A stretch of DNA of 64,000 nt from an uncultured Streptomyces sp. (GCF_947488945.1 NZ_CANLBS010000004.1:248001-312000), one strand, 5' to 3'; numbered from the stretch's first letter, positions 48,704 through 57,608 are shown. Program-made: numbers and translations. Notes: generated from the sequence alone by a model not told the origin.

Positions 48704-48864
48704 GGCGGGCCCGCACCGCGCGGGGGCGCGGCGGGGACGTCGGGCGCGAGCGGTACGGCGGCGCTCGGCGCGGGCCGCACGGGGCCGCACGCGAGCCGTA
48801 CCGGGACGCGGCACGGGCCGCCGGAAATGCGCGGGGGCGCGGGGGCGCGGGGGCGTGGCGCGGG

Positions 48865-49224
48865 TCAGCGTCCCAGTACGCTCCGGACCGCCTCGTCCGA
48901 GCGGCCCACCACCGCGGTCCCGTCGTCGGCGGTGATGATCGGACGCTGGATCAGCTTCGGGTGCGCGTGGAGCGCCTCGATCCACCGGTCACGCGCCCCC
49001 GCGTCCCGCGGCCACCCCTTGAGCCCCAGTTCCTTCGCCGCCTCTTCCTGGGTACGCGTGATGTCCCACGGCTCCAGTCCGAGGCGGTCCAGCACCGCGC
49101 GGATCTCGTCCGCCGAAGGCACGTCCTCCAGGTAGCGCCGGACGGTGTACGACGCTCCCCCGGCGTCGAGCAGACCGACCGCGGAGCGGCACTTGGAACA
49201 CGCGGGATTGATCCAGATCTCCAT
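48865..49224 (-). CDS. ArsC/Spx-family thioredoxin-fold protein
   Basis: 119 residues: MEIWINPACSKCRSAVGLLDAGGASYTVRRYLEDVPSADEIRAVLDRLGLEPWDI with redox motif CSKC at residues 9-12, and ...HPKLIQRPIITADDGTAVVGR, where the RP motif is the usual ArsC/Spx signature. Real ArsC arsenate reductases reduce arsenate to arsenite; many actinobacterial relatives are of unknown redox role. No arsenic resistance genes are adjacent, so a general thiol-redox protein is likely. It is divergent from the small basic protein at 49344. Confidence 0.9.
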   Translation of the reverse strand: MEIWINPACSKCRSAVGLLDAGGASYTVRRYLEDVPSADEIRAVLDRLGLEPWDITRTQEEAAKELGLKGWPRDAGARDRWIEALHAHPKLIQRPIITADDGTAVVGRSDEAVRSVLGR

Positions 49225-49343
49225 GGGGCCAAGGGTACGGGAGTGACCCTGAAAACCCCTCTGGCCAGGCGCGATTGTCAGTGCGGGGCGGTAAAATGGA
49301 GGTAGTTCGTGAGGGTCCCACCACCACGCCCAGGAGGCCGCCG

Positions 49344-49631
49344 ATGACCGTCGCCGCAGTCACGACGAAGCCGCTCGCGCTCCACGACCCCAGCCGTCCG
49401 TTCCCGCGGAAGAAGCGTCTGCCCGCAGGCCGTCCCCGCGAGTGGTACGTCTCGCACAACCGCCGCCTGAAGGCCATGCGCCTCGCCATCGCCCTGCTCG
49501 ACGCCGGCGTCTACCAGCCGGCCAGCGCGAGCAACGCCCGGATACGCCTCATGGCCGACCGGCTCTCGATGCACCGCCCGTCCGACACGACCTGCCGGAT
49601 GGTCCGCACCCTCATCCGCCCCGGCCGCTGA
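49344..49631 (+). CDS. Conserved small basic protein of unknown function
   Basis: 95 residues from ATG 49344 behind AGGAGG. Rich in Arg/Lys: PFPRKKRLPAGRPREWYVSHNRRLKAMRLAIALLDAGVY and NARIRLMADRLSMHRPSDTTCRMVRTLIR. The centre could be one amphipathic helix; no known domain is recognised. Strong ribosome site, its own 17-bp terminator (49660-49697) and amino-acid rather than shadow-frame composition support a real gene. The high charge suggests a nucleic-acid or ribosome partner, which is conjecture. Confidence 0.75.
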   Translation: MTVAAVTTKPLALHDPSRPFPRKKRLPAGRPREWYVSHNRRLKAMRLAIALLDAGVYQPASASNARIRLMADRLSMHRPSDTTCRMVRTLIRPGR

Positions 49632-49659
49632 GCCCGACGCCCCTTCCCCCACCCACGAC

Positions 49660-49697
49660 GTCGTCCGTGCCCCCGGGAGACCGGGGGCACGGACGAC
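49660..49697 (+). terminator. Perfect 17-bp hairpin after the small basic protein gene
   Basis: Arms 49660-49676 and 49681-49697 match exactly around GAGA, 29 bp beyond the stop. Strong terminator. Confidence 0.85.
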
Positions 49698-49807
49698 ATC
49701 GTCGTACCCCGGCGTGCGCGGTGGGGCCGGACCCGTGTTCCGGTCCCACCGCGCATCCCCGGCCCCGAACTCCCGCCCGACGCCGCCCGCCTGCGACAAT
49801 CTCCGCC

Positions 49808-50611
49808 ATGTCTCTCGCCGATCTCTCTCTCGACCACTGGCGGTCCCTCGATCCGGGAGCCGCCGAACGCCTCGCCCGCGAGGCCGCGGACCGGGTGGGC
49901 GGGCGGCTCGTCGTGTTCGACGCGGCGCGGCCCGCCACCGTCCCGCTCCACCGGGCGGTGGTCGAGCGGGACGGCCGGCGGTTCGCGCTGATACCCGGCG
50001 GGGAGGCGGCCGTCGGCTTCGACCTGGACGGCTGGTCGCCGAGCCCCGGACAGCTCACCTCGTACCGGGAGGAGAGCCTGCCCGCCGGCTTCGGCTTCGG
50101 CGCCGACCTCAAGGAACACGTGGCGCGGTTCCTCACCCCGCGCCGCACGGTCGCCCTGCCCGCCGTCCTGATGGCGGTGGAGCCCGAGAAGCTCTTGGAC
50201 ACCCCCGCCGTCGCGGGCGAACTGCTCGCCGCCGAGGGCCTGCGCCCCCCGCACCCGGACGAGTGGGAGCACGCCTGCGGCGCCGGCTCCCGCACCCTCT
50301 TCCACTGGGGCGACGACCACCCCCGTGACGCCGAGCCGTACGGCGACTCCTCCGGCCCCCACCGGTTCCCCAACGCCCTCGGCCTGCGCGTCTGCTTCGA
50401 CGTCTACGAGAGCGAACTGACCACCGACCCGGCCTCCGTCTACGGCGGAGACGGCGGCGAGGCGGTCTGCGGCGGGTACGGCACCTTCCTCGCCTGGCTG
50501 CCGCTCGCCACCGCCAACCACAACCCGGACACGGCGGAGTTCGTGAACGGCGCGGAGGGCGAGGACATGTTCGAGGACGTCAGCGTCCGCCCGGTCATCG
50601 ACCTCGCCTGA
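49808..50611 (+). CDS. Protein of unknown function with an FGE/SUMF1-like segment
   Basis: 267 residues. The middle-to-C-terminal part GLRPPHPDEWEHACGAGSRTLFHWGDDHPRDAEPYGDSSGPHRFPNALGLRVCFDVYESELTT resembles the formylglycine-generating-enzyme fold (P-x-x-x-EWE-A-x-GG...W-G), where a sulfatase Cys is modified, but the later active-site Cys pair of FGE is not clear, so catalysis is doubtful. The N-terminal part (LVVFDAARPATVPLHRAVVERDGRRFALIPGGEAAVGFDLDGW) is not recognised. No signal peptide. It stands alone before a convergent membrane-protein gene. Confidence 0.7.
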   Translation: MSLADLSLDHWRSLDPGAAERLAREAADRVGGRLVVFDAARPATVPLHRAVVERDGRRFALIPGGEAAVGFDLDGWSPSPGQLTSYREESLPAGFGFGADLKEHVARFLTPRRTVALPAVLMAVEPEKLLDTPAVAGELLAAEGLRPPHPDEWEHACGAGSRTLFHWGDDHPRDAEPYGDSSGPHRFPNALGLRVCFDVYESELTTDPASVYGGDGGEAVCGGYGTFLAWLPLATANHNPDTAEFVNGAEGEDMFEDVSVRPVIDLA

Positions 50612-50661
50612 CGGCCACCCGCCGACGGCCCCGTCCGGACGGCGGGGCACCTCGCCCGCCG

Positions 50662-51987
50662 TCACCGTCCGACGGCGGCCCGGGCCCGGTCCGCCTCCGG
50701 GCCGCACGCCCCTCGCCGCCCGGCCCGGCGGTGCCGCAGCCACCGTACCGCCGCGCGTGTCCACGGGGCCGCCCCGACCACCAGGAACAGCGTCAGCAGC
50801 GGCGCCCGCCACCATCCCGAGACGCTCGCCACGGGTGCCGGCACCCCGTCGGCGACCCACGGCCGGGCCGTTTTGGACCAGGCCAGGAACGCGTCGCCCA
50901 CCGGGACCAGCCCGAACGCGTACCGCTTCGACCACGGGGTGCCGACGGGAACCCCCGCCACCTCCACGTACTGCGCGAGCGCTCCGGCCAGCGACGCGTC
51001 CCCGTGCGCCTGCGCCGCGCCCAGCGTCACCACGGTCGCCGAGAAGCTCACCCCGAACGGCAGCGGACCCGAGTCCACGTCCGCCGGGCCGTCCGTCCCC
51101 GCCGGGTACTCCCGCACGGTCGGTCCGAGACCCAGCGTCCGGACGACGTACCGGTCGCGGAACCGCAGGTACTGTTCGGCCGCGAATTCCGGATCGACGT
51201 CCACCAGGAAGCGCTGGATCATGGACTGCGAGGTGCCGCGCGCCACTTCGGCGGGGGCGCCGGTCACCACGTCCGCCCGGTGGGGGAGCAGCCCCGTCGC
51301 CGGGTCCAGCCGCTGCCGCACCGCCCCCAGCCACCGCCCGACCGTCTCCCCGTACGCGGCGGGGAACAGTGCGTCGTGCAGCCGGAGCGACGCCACCGCG
51401 ACCGTCGAGTCGACCGGCCACGCCTGCCCCGGATAGGCCGCGAGATACGGCGTCGGCGACGCGTCGAAGGCCGCCGCGAGCGCCGCCGAGTCCGCCCGGA
51501 ACCGCCGGACCTCCGCCGCGTCCCGCTTGCCGGGCGGCTGGAGCATCAGCACGCCGCCGCGCAGCCAGTTGGTCCACCCCCGGTAGAACACGCCGTACGC
51601 CGGGACGAGTTCGGCGCTGAAGGGAGCCCGTCCGGCGTCCGCGTCCAGCCTCCCGAGAGCCCACCGGGCCTCCCGCAGCGCCCGGCTCCGCTGCTCGCCC
51701 TGCGGCCCGCGCATCCCGGACTCGACCCGCGCCAGCCCGTAGAGCGCGTGCAGGAAGAAGTAGCCCTCGGGAAAGAGCTGTTGCGCCTCGTCGCCCGCAC
51801 CGTCGTCCAAAGCTGCTCGCACGAAGGACAGTTGGCTCTCCACGCCGGGCGGTGCGCCGTCCGGGCCCCCGGTGGCCGGAGCCACCAGCCGCACCGTCCC
51901 CACCGCCGCGCAGCAGCTCACCGCGACCGCCGCCAGCAGCCGCACCCAGCGCCCGACACGTCGTACCGCCCCCGCAGTCCCCGCCAT
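50662..51987 (-). CDS. Membrane-anchored protein of unknown function, possibly a helical-toroid enzyme
   Basis: 441 residues from ATG 51987. One TM helix near the N-terminus (LLAAVAVSCCAAVGTVRLVA) and one near the C-terminus (APLLTLFLVVGAAPW) enclose about 350 residues that would face outside: SFVRAALDDGAGDEAQQLFPEGYFFLHALYGLARVE, AYGVFYRGWTNWLRGGVLML, YPGQAWPVDSTVAVASLRLHDALFP and KRYAFGLVPVGDAFLAWSKTARPW. The regular helices and aromatic/Gly turns recall alpha/alpha-toroid enzymes such as linalool dehydratase relatives or glycosidases, but I recognise no catalytic motif. Function not assigned. Confidence 0.8.
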   Translation of the reverse strand: MAGTAGAVRRVGRWVRLLAAVAVSCCAAVGTVRLVAPATGGPDGAPPGVESQLSFVRAALDDGAGDEAQQLFPEGYFFLHALYGLARVESGMRGPQGEQRSRALREARWALGRLDADAGRAPFSAELVPAYGVFYRGWTNWLRGGVLMLQPPGKRDAAEVRRFRADSAALAAAFDASPTPYLAAYPGQAWPVDSTVAVASLRLHDALFPAAYGETVGRWLGAVRQRLDPATGLLPHRADVVTGAPAEVARGTSQSMIQRFLVDVDPEFAAEQYLRFRDRYVVRTLGLGPTVREYPAGTDGPADVDSGPLPFGVSFSATVVTLGAAQAHGDASLAGALAQYVEVAGVPVGTPWSKRYAFGLVPVGDAFLAWSKTARPWVADGVPAPVASVSGWWRAPLLTLFLVVGAAPWTRAAVRWLRHRRAGRRGACGPEADRARAAVGR

Positions 51988-52037
51988 CGGGCGATGGTAG
52001 CGGGCAGCCGCGTTTCCGTGCCGCCGGTGGCGGTGCT

Positions 52038-52083
52038 CCGGAGATGCCGATGGCAGCGGCCCGGACATGCCGGTGGCGGCGGC
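52038..52083. repeat. Tandem 23-bp direct repeat
   Basis: Units 52038-52060 and 52061-52083 differ at three positions, mostly in ATGCCGATGGCAGC against ATGCCGGTGGCGGC. They lie in the 138-bp spacer behind the membrane-protein gene. Non-coding and probably a slippage product. Confidence 0.5.
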
Positions 52084-52125
52084 CCGGCCCGAGGACCGTG
52101 CCGCCGCCACCGTGGACCCGGCAGG

Positions 52126-53730
52126 TCAGGCCGCGTCCCCCGCGCGCACCCGGCGCCGGCGGGCCGCGACCGCCACCGCGCCGCCCGCCAGCAGCGCCAG
52201 CGCACCGGCCGCCGCGATCGCCGGCGTGGAGCCGCTGCCCGTGGAGGCCATCGTCCCCGTGGCGGCCGGCGAGCCCGAGGCCGCGGGACCGGACGGGGCG
52301 CCGGCGGACGCGGCGCGGACGCCGACGCTCTGCGTGTCCGCGCCGGAGGCGGTGGCGGTGGGCTCGGGGGTCGCCGACGACGAGCCCGTCTTCACCGTGA
52401 TCGTCGCGGTGTTGTTGGTCTTGTCGGTGTCGACGTCCACCTCGCCGCCGTAGACCGTGGTCACCCGGACCTCGCCGGAGGCGCTGGCGGGAGCGTTCTC
52501 ACCGACCTTCACGGTGAACGGCAGCTTCAGCGACTCGCCCACGGTGAAGGGGGTGTCGACCGCACAGAGGTACTCCGGGGCTCCGGGGGTGGGCTCGCCC
52601 ATGCCGCCGCCCGTCCACACACCGCACTTCGGGGGGATGGCCAGCGCGGTGGTGCCCTCGGGGATGCCGACCAGAACGCCGATGTGGTCGTCGGAGCGGA
52701 CCAGGTTGAAGTCCGCCGGGCCGTTGTTGCGCACCGTGGCGGTCAGCACCGCCTCCTCGCCGGGACCGGCGGTGGCGGAGGAACCGGTGACCGCGATGTC
52801 GGCGGTGTTGCGTGCCTCGATCTGCCACTGGCCGTGGGCGGTCCGCCGGGCGGGGGGAGTGCCGTCCTCGACGAGTCCGAGAACCGGGCCCGCGGCGGCC
52901 TTCGGTACGGAGGCGGACACGGCCTCGACCTCGTAGTCGACCATCTCGTGGAGCGCCGTGGACTTCACGGCGATCCCGACGGAGGAGGAGAGCCGGTAGG
53001 CCTTGCCCGGCTCGACCGGGGCGTCGATGTGGCAGACCGCCCGGTCCAACGACTGACGGGGCAGCGAGGGGATGTCCGTGGTCTTCCCGTAGACACAGTT
53101 GGAGAACGTCTGCGCGAAGCCCAGACCACGGGTGGCGGCAAGCGTGAGGGTGACCCCGTCGGCCACCAGCGAACCGGAGTTGGACACCCTGATCGGGGCG
53201 TCGAGGGTCGATCCCGGCTCGACGTCCTCGGTGTCCGGGATCCGCTCGATACCGAGGTCCACCGCGCCGACGGTGACCTTGACGGTCACCGCCTCGATCG
53301 TCGCGTTGGACGAGGTGGCGAAGAGCCGCGCGATGCCCGTGGTGCCGAGCGGGGCGTCGGGCTTGGCGTTCAGGTCCAGGACACTGCCGTGGAAACCGTC
53401 GGGGGCGATGTCGCGTGCGGGCCACGAGCAGACGTCGCCGACGCAGGTGGAGTCGAGATCCGTGAACGCGGAGATGCCGGAGGCGTCGATCGTGACGGCC
53501 ACGTCCTCGGCGGTGCCGCCGTCGGCGTCGCCCTCCAGACCCCAGCTGATCTGCGGCGGGTCCGACCGGTCGGCGGGCTGCGGGAGCCCCACCTCGGTCC
53601 GGGTGACCCGGAACGTCAGCGCGGGCCCGTCCTCGGCGTGGGCCGGTGCCCCCGTCATGAGCGTCCCGAGCAAGGCGGCGGCCGTCGCGGTGAGCGCCGC
53701 CCACCTGGCGCGCCGGTGTACTGCTGCCAT
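52126..53730 (-). CDS. Secreted, probably sortase-anchored surface protein
   Basis: 534 residues. A signal peptide (RWAALTATAAALLGTLMTGAPAHA) ends near residue 32. About 420 residues of beta-rich repeats follow, with CARDB/DUF11-like patterns such as VRVSNSGSLVADGVTLTLAATRGLGF and ATVRNNGPADFNLVRSDDHIGVLV. A Thr/Pro/Ala/Gly-rich linker then leads to MASTG, a hydrophobic stretch (AIAAAGALALLAGGAVAVAA) and RRRRVRAG. MASTG is close to the LAXTG signal used by actinobacterial class E sortases. It would be attached to the cell wall. No sortase gene is in view. Confidence 0.85.
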   Translation of the reverse strand: MAAVHRRARWAALTATAAALLGTLMTGAPAHAEDGPALTFRVTRTEVGLPQPADRSDPPQISWGLEGDADGGTAEDVAVTIDASGISAFTDLDSTCVGDVCSWPARDIAPDGFHGSVLDLNAKPDAPLGTTGIARLFATSSNATIEAVTVKVTVGAVDLGIERIPDTEDVEPGSTLDAPIRVSNSGSLVADGVTLTLAATRGLGFAQTFSNCVYGKTTDIPSLPRQSLDRAVCHIDAPVEPGKAYRLSSSVGIAVKSTALHEMVDYEVEAVSASVPKAAAGPVLGLVEDGTPPARRTAHGQWQIEARNTADIAVTGSSATAGPGEEAVLTATVRNNGPADFNLVRSDDHIGVLVGIPEGTTALAIPPKCGVWTGGGMGEPTPGAPEYLCAVDTPFTVGESLKLPFTVKVGENAPASASGEVRVTTVYGGEVDVDTDKTNNTATITVKTGSSSATPEPTATASGADTQSVGVRAASAGAPSGPAASGSPAATGTMASTGSGSTPAIAAAGALALLAGGAVAVAARRRRVRAGDAA

Positions 53731-53921
53731 CTGTGCTTTCCCCTCCCGTTGGCCGGTGTTGTGCAACCGGCTACCTGGTGCGACGAGTGGGACCGCCAGA
53801 TGGTTGTGCCAGTCACCGATCTGTGACACGCCGTACGGATCGGCCGCACCCGGCCGTCCGGCCCCCGGGGCGTGCCGGGGGAGGGCCGCGCGGCAGGCCC
53901 TGCCCGCACCCCACGACGAAA

Positions 53922-53959
53922 GCCGTCGGCCGTGCCCCTGGAGGGGCACGGCCGACGGC
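53922..53959 (-). terminator. Perfect 17-bp hairpin after glnA
   Basis: Arms 53922-53938 and 53943-53959, loop TGGA. It starts 49 bp beyond the glnA stop on the minus strand and is followed by TTTCGTCG, giving a short T run. Strong terminator. Confidence 0.85.
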
Positions 53960-54007
53960 CCGTGGACGGCCCGGGGGAGCGGGTCACCGCTCCGGCCCGC
54001 GGTCTTC

Positions 54008-55417
54008 CTAGATGTCGAAGTACAGCTCGAACTCGTGCGGGTGCGGGCGGAGCTGGATCGGGGCGATCTCGTTGGTGCGCTTGTAGTCGATCCACGTCTC
54101 GATCAGGTCGGACGTGAAGACGCCGCCGGCCTGGAGGTACTCGTTGTCCGCTTCCAGGGCCTCAAGGACGGCCGGGAGGGAGGTCGGGACCTGCTGGACG
54201 TTGGCGTGCTCCTCGGGAGCCAGCTCGTAGAGGTCCTTGTCGATCGGCTCGGCCGGCTCGATCTTGTTCTTGACGCCGTCGAGGCCGGCCATCAGCAGGG
54301 CCGAGAACGCCAGGTACGGGTTGGACGACGGGTCCGGGGCGCGGAACTCGACGCGCTTGGCCTTCGGGTTCGAGCCGGTGATCGGGATGCGCATCGCGGC
54401 GGAGCGGTTGCGCTGCGAGTACACCATGTTGACCGGGGCCTCGAAGCCGGGGACCAGGCGGTGGTAGGAGTTCACCGTCGGGTTGGTGAACGCCAGCAGC
54501 GACGGCGCGTGCTTGAGGATGCCGCCGATGTAGTAGCGCGCCATGTCCGACAGGCCCGCGTAACCCTGCTCGTCGTAGAAGAGCGGGGTGCCGCCCTGCC
54601 ACAGGGACTGGTGCACGTGCATGCCCGAGCCGTTGTCGCCGAAGATCGGCTTCGGCATGAAGGTCGCGGTCTTGCCGTTGCGCCAGGCGACGTTCTTCAC
54701 GATGTACTTGAAGAGCATCAGGTCGTCGGCCGCGGCGAGCAGCGTGTTGAACTTGTAGTTGATCTCGGCCTGGCCGGCGGTGCCGACCTCGTGGTGCTGG
54801 CGCTCGACCTGGAGGCCGTTCTTGTCCAGCTCCAGGGAGATCTCGGCACGCAGGTCGGCGAAGTGGTCGACCGGCGGGGCCGGGAAGTAGCCGCCCTTGT
54901 AACGGACCTTGTAGCCGCGGTTGTTCTCGACCGCACCGGTGTTCCAGGCGCCCGCCTCGGAGTCGATGTGGTAGAAGCTCTCGTTCGCCGACGTCTGGAA
55001 GCGGACGTTGTCGAAGACGTAGAACTCGGCCTCGGGGCCGAAGTACGCGGTGTCGGCGAAGCCGGTGGAGGCGAGGTACGCCTCGGCCTTCTTGGCCACG
55101 TTGCGCGGGTCACGGCTGTACTGCTCGCCCGTGATCGGGTCGTGGATGAAGAAGTTGATGTTCACGGTCTTGTCGCGGCGGAACGGGTCCACCCGCGCGG
55201 TCGACAGGTCGGCGCGCAGCGCCATGTCGGACTCGTGGATGGCCTGGAACCCGCGGATCGACGAGCCGTCGAAGGCCAGCTCCTCGGCCGGGTCGAAGGT
55301 GGCAGCCGGGATGGTGAAGTGCTGCATCACCCCGGGGAGGTCGCAGAACCGGACGTCGATGAACTTGACGTCGTTGTCCGCGACATACTTCTGCACTTCG
55401 TCGGCGTTCTGGAACAT
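54008..55417 (-). CDS. glnA: Glutamine synthetase type I
   Basis: 469 residues, the standard GSI-beta length, from ATG 55417 with GAGGAG before it. Motifs: [96 protein letters not shown]. Tyr397 in DLYELAPEE is the site adenylylated by GlnE, whose gene is in this window. The enzyme makes glutamine as the main ammonium-assimilating route. Four-block GlnR box at 55514-55551 and a strong terminator (53922-53959) complete the unit. Confidence 0.98.
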   Translation of the reverse strand: MFQNADEVQKYVADNDVKFIDVRFCDLPGVMQHFTIPAATFDPAEELAFDGSSIRGFQAIHESDMALRADLSTARVDPFRRDKTVNINFFIHDPITGEQYSRDPRNVAKKAEAYLASTGFADTAYFGPEAEFYVFDNVRFQTSANESFYHIDSEAGAWNTGAVENNRGYKVRYKGGYFPAPPVDHFADLRAEISLELDKNGLQVERQHHEVGTAGQAEINYKFNTLLAAADDLMLFKYIVKNVAWRNGKTATFMPKPIFGDNGSGMHVHQSLWQGGTPLFYDEQGYAGLSDMARYYIGGILKHAPSLLAFTNPTVNSYHRLVPGFEAPVNMVYSQRNRSAAMRIPITGSNPKAKRVEFRAPDPSSNPYLAFSALLMAGLDGVKNKIEPAEPIDKDLYELAPEEHANVQQVPTSLPAVLEALEADNEYLQAGGVFTSDLIETWIDYKRTNEIAPIQLRPHPHEFELYFDI

Positions 55418-55513
55418 CCAACTCCTCCTACTCCCGACCCGGAAGGACGGGGTTGCAGCGCTTTGTGTGACCAGTGCGGTGGCACACGTTGGCCCCGACC
55501 TTAGGCAGGCGGG

Positions 55514-55551
55514 ATTTCTCAAGCATGACCCATTTGTTTCGCCCAAGTTAA
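55514..55551 (-). promoter_or_regulatory. GlnR box of glnA
   Basis: On the minus strand, TTAAC, GAAAC, GTCAT and GAAAT each lie six bases apart, the GlnR a/b-site array. It is centred about 115 bp before the glnA start. GlnR activates glnA in S. coelicolor. TAAGGT further down (about 55500) could be the -10. Confidence 0.85.
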
Positions 55552-55682
55552 CCGGACGGGGGCGTGGCGGACCTCACGACGGGCCGGTCGGAGGCCGCCC
55601 CCGAGCCCCTACCCCGTGCTCCGCCCCGCATTCCCCGGCCCCGCCCCGCCGGACGCGGGCGTGCCCGCAGTACCGTGTCGGG

Positions 55683-56150
55683 GTGGACAACAGGCAAGCA
55701 ATCGGATCGTGGCTCTCCGGGCCGCGCGCGGCCGCCGAGGAGATGGGCGCCGACTTCGGACACCGGGGCAAGCGCCTCGGGCTGCCCGAGGAGGGGCCGG
55801 GGTCGATCGCGCGTCCCGGCCGCCGCATCGGGGCGCTCTTCATCGACTGGGCGCTGTGCATGGTCATCGCATACGGGCTCATCGCTCAAGGTGACCAGCA
55901 GGCCGCGGGCAACTGGGCGCTCCTGGTCTTCCTGGTGATGAGCCTGCTCACCGTGGGCACGATCGGCTGCACGCCCGGCAAGCGCGTCCTCGGCCTGCGG
56001 GTCGTCGCCGAGGGTGGCGGGCGCATCGGGCTGGGGCGGGTGCTGCTGCGGACCGTGCTGCTGCTCGTGGTGATCCCCGCCCTCGTCTGGGACCGGGACG
56101 GCCGCGGCCTCCACGACCGGCTCTCCAAGGCCGTCCAGATCCGCATGTGA
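55683..56150 (+). CDS. RDD-family small membrane protein
   Basis: 155 residues from GTG 55683. The RDD fold is clear: ARPGRRIGALFIDWALCMVIAYGLI (helix 1 with the conserved Asp), LLVFLVMSLLTVGTIGCTPGKRVLGLRVV (helix 2 and GKRxLGLRV), IGLGRVLLRTVLLLVVIPALV (helix 3). The 45-residue N-terminus is cytoplasmic. RDD proteins are thought to act in ion transport or envelope stress, but their biochemistry is unclear. It is divergent from glnA and ends at the hairpin 56294-56331. Confidence 0.9.
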   Translation: MDNRQAIGSWLSGPRAAAEEMGADFGHRGKRLGLPEEGPGSIARPGRRIGALFIDWALCMVIAYGLIAQGDQQAAGNWALLVFLVMSLLTVGTIGCTPGKRVLGLRVVAEGGGRIGLGRVLLRTVLLLVVIPALVWDRDGRGLHDRLSKAVQIRM

Positions 56151-56293
56151 CGCAGGGCGGCGCGCCCGGCCCGCCGCCGGGCCGGTTCGCCGCCGGGCCG
56201 GCCCGCACTGCCTCCCGCGCGCACGGCCACCCGCCCGCGAACGCCCCCGCACGCACGGCCCACCCGCCACGCGAACGCCACCCGCACACGAAC

Positions 56294-56331
56294 GAGGGGC
56301 GGCCCCGACCTCACGGTCGGGGCCGCCCCTC
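56294..56331. terminator. Perfect 17-bp bidirectional hairpin between RDD and DUF4191 genes
   Basis: Arms 56294-56310 and 56315-56331 pair exactly around TCAC. It lies between two convergent stops (56150 and 56451), so it can serve both. Confidence 0.8.
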
Positions 56332-56450
56332 CGCACATGTCCGCGGACACGTGCACAGCGAACGGAAGTCGGTGGCGGCCGTCGGGGCGGGGACGGTGTG
56401 TCCCGGCCCCGGGGCCCATGAACGTTACTGCCGGCGGACCGGGGTGCGGG

Positions 56451-57158
56451 TCAGCGCATCTTCCCGCCGCGCGGCATGCGCATGCCCTTGGGCATCGGCC
56501 CCTTCGGCAGCGGCATGTTGCTCATCAGGTCGCCCATCGCGCGCAGCCGGTCGTTGGCCGCCGTGACCTGCGGGCCGCTGAGCACGCGCGGCAGCTTGAG
56601 CATCTTGACGCGTACCTTCTTGAGCGGCACCTGGCCCTCGCCGTCGCCCACGATGATGTCGTGGACCGGCACGTCGAGCACGATGCGGGCCATCCGGCGC
56701 TTCTCCGCCGCCAGCAGGGTCTTCACCCGGTTCGGGTTGCCCTCGCCGACCAGCACGATGCCGGCCTTGCCGACCGCCCGGTGGACGACGTCCTGGTTGC
56801 GGTTCATCGCGACGGCGGGCGTGGTGGTCCAGCCGCGCCCGACCCGGTCGAGCACCGCGGCCGCCGCACCCGGCTGGCCGTCCATCTGCCCGAAGGCGGC
56901 GGCCTCCGCGCGGCGTCCGAAGATGATCGCCATCGCGAGGAACGCCAGGAACAGGCCCAGGATGCCGAGGTAGATCGGGTGGCCGACCAGGAAGCCGATC
57001 GCGAGGAGGACACCGAAGGTGACGATGCCCACGGCCGCGATGACCAGACCGATCTTAGGATCGGTCCGCTTGGTCATTTTGTAGGTCAGGGCGATCTGCT
57101 TGAGCCGCCCCGCGTTCTCGGCGCTGTCCGCGCCTTCGGTGTTTGCCTTCCTCGCCAT
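56451..57158 (-). CDS. DUF4191-family membrane protein
   Basis: 235 residues from ATG 57158: MARKANTEGADSAENAGRLKQIALTYKMTKRTDPKIGLVIAAVGIVTFGVLLAIGFLVGHPIYLGILGLFLAFLAMAIIFGRRAEAAAFGQMDGQPGAA. Two TM helices follow a basic cytoplasmic N-terminus; the C-terminal half (FGQMDGQPGAAAAVLDRVGRGWTTTPAVAMNR, GEGNPNRVKTLLAAEKRRMARIV) is soluble. It is a near-universal neighbour of lipA/lipB in actinobacteria, yet its function is unknown. The long basic, Met/Pro-rich end (MPLPKGPMPKGMRMPRGGKMR) is notable. Confidence 0.92.
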   Translation of the reverse strand: MARKANTEGADSAENAGRLKQIALTYKMTKRTDPKIGLVIAAVGIVTFGVLLAIGFLVGHPIYLGILGLFLAFLAMAIIFGRRAEAAAFGQMDGQPGAAAAVLDRVGRGWTTTPAVAMNRNQDVVHRAVGKAGIVLVGEGNPNRVKTLLAAEKRRMARIVLDVPVHDIIVGDGEGQVPLKKVRVKMLKLPRVLSGPQVTAANDRLRAMGDLMSNMPLPKGPMPKGMRMPRGGKMR

Positions 57159-57168
57159 ACGACGAAGT

Positions 57169-57378
57169 TTACGTGTCCTGCAAACGACGGTCCGCCACGG
57201 CCTCCGGTACGTACAGGGCCTCCACCCTGTCCTTGGCGCGGCGGCGGTCCTCCAGGACCGCGTTCCAGGCGTTGCGGCGGGCGGTCTGCTGCCCCCCGCG
57301 CAGGAGGATCGACTCCACGGCGCGCAGCGCGTGGGTGACGGACGGAAGAGCGTGGGCACGTACGGGCGCGGCCTGCAT
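57169..57378 (-). CDS. Small conserved protein between DUF4191 and lipA
   Basis: 69 residues from ATG 57378, with GAGGGG nine bases upstream; an in-frame GTG at 57483 would add 35 low-complexity residues and lacks a ribosome site. Body: SVTHALRAVESILLRGGQQTARRNAWNAVLEDRRRAKDRVEALYVPEAVADRRLQDT. The AR-rich helix-turn stretch reads as one amphipathic helix pair. Ten bases separate its stop from the DUF4191 start, so the two are probably cotranscribed. Function unknown; I recall similar small proteins at this place in other streptomycetes. Confidence 0.7.
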   Translation of the reverse strand: MQAAPVRAHALPSVTHALRAVESILLRGGQQTARRNAWNAVLEDRRRAKDRVEALYVPEAVADRRLQDT

Positions 57379-57553
57379 CGCGGTATTCCCCTCGGGGCGG
57401 ATCCGCGCTCGGGACGCGGACTGCGTACGGGAAGCGGTGCCGGCGGCGGCGGGCGACGCCGCTGCCGGTGTACCTAGGGTCACTGCTCGGTGTTACCAGC
57501 GCGTGACCGGGCGGTCAAACACCAATGAATCCCGGAAAGCCGGGGCCCGCACG

Positions 57554-57608
57554 CCGACGCGGCCCATACGCGGCCCCCGACCTGCGGGGAGCGTACGGGC
57601 CGCGTCGG
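57554..57608 (-). terminator. 18-bp hairpin after lipA
   Basis: Arms 57554-57571 and 57591-57608 match at 17 of 18 positions. The 19-nt loop has a further CCCC/GGGG stem. On the minus strand it starts 102 bp after the lipA stop, in the 331-bp spacer 57379-57709, where I see no other gene. Confidence 0.7.

Noticed and set aside
56157..56293. GCCCGCC-rich stretch that could suggest repeats or CRISPR-like spacing
   Set aside because: Simple GC-rich sequence with no regular unit. No array of repeats with unique spacers occurs anywhere in the window.
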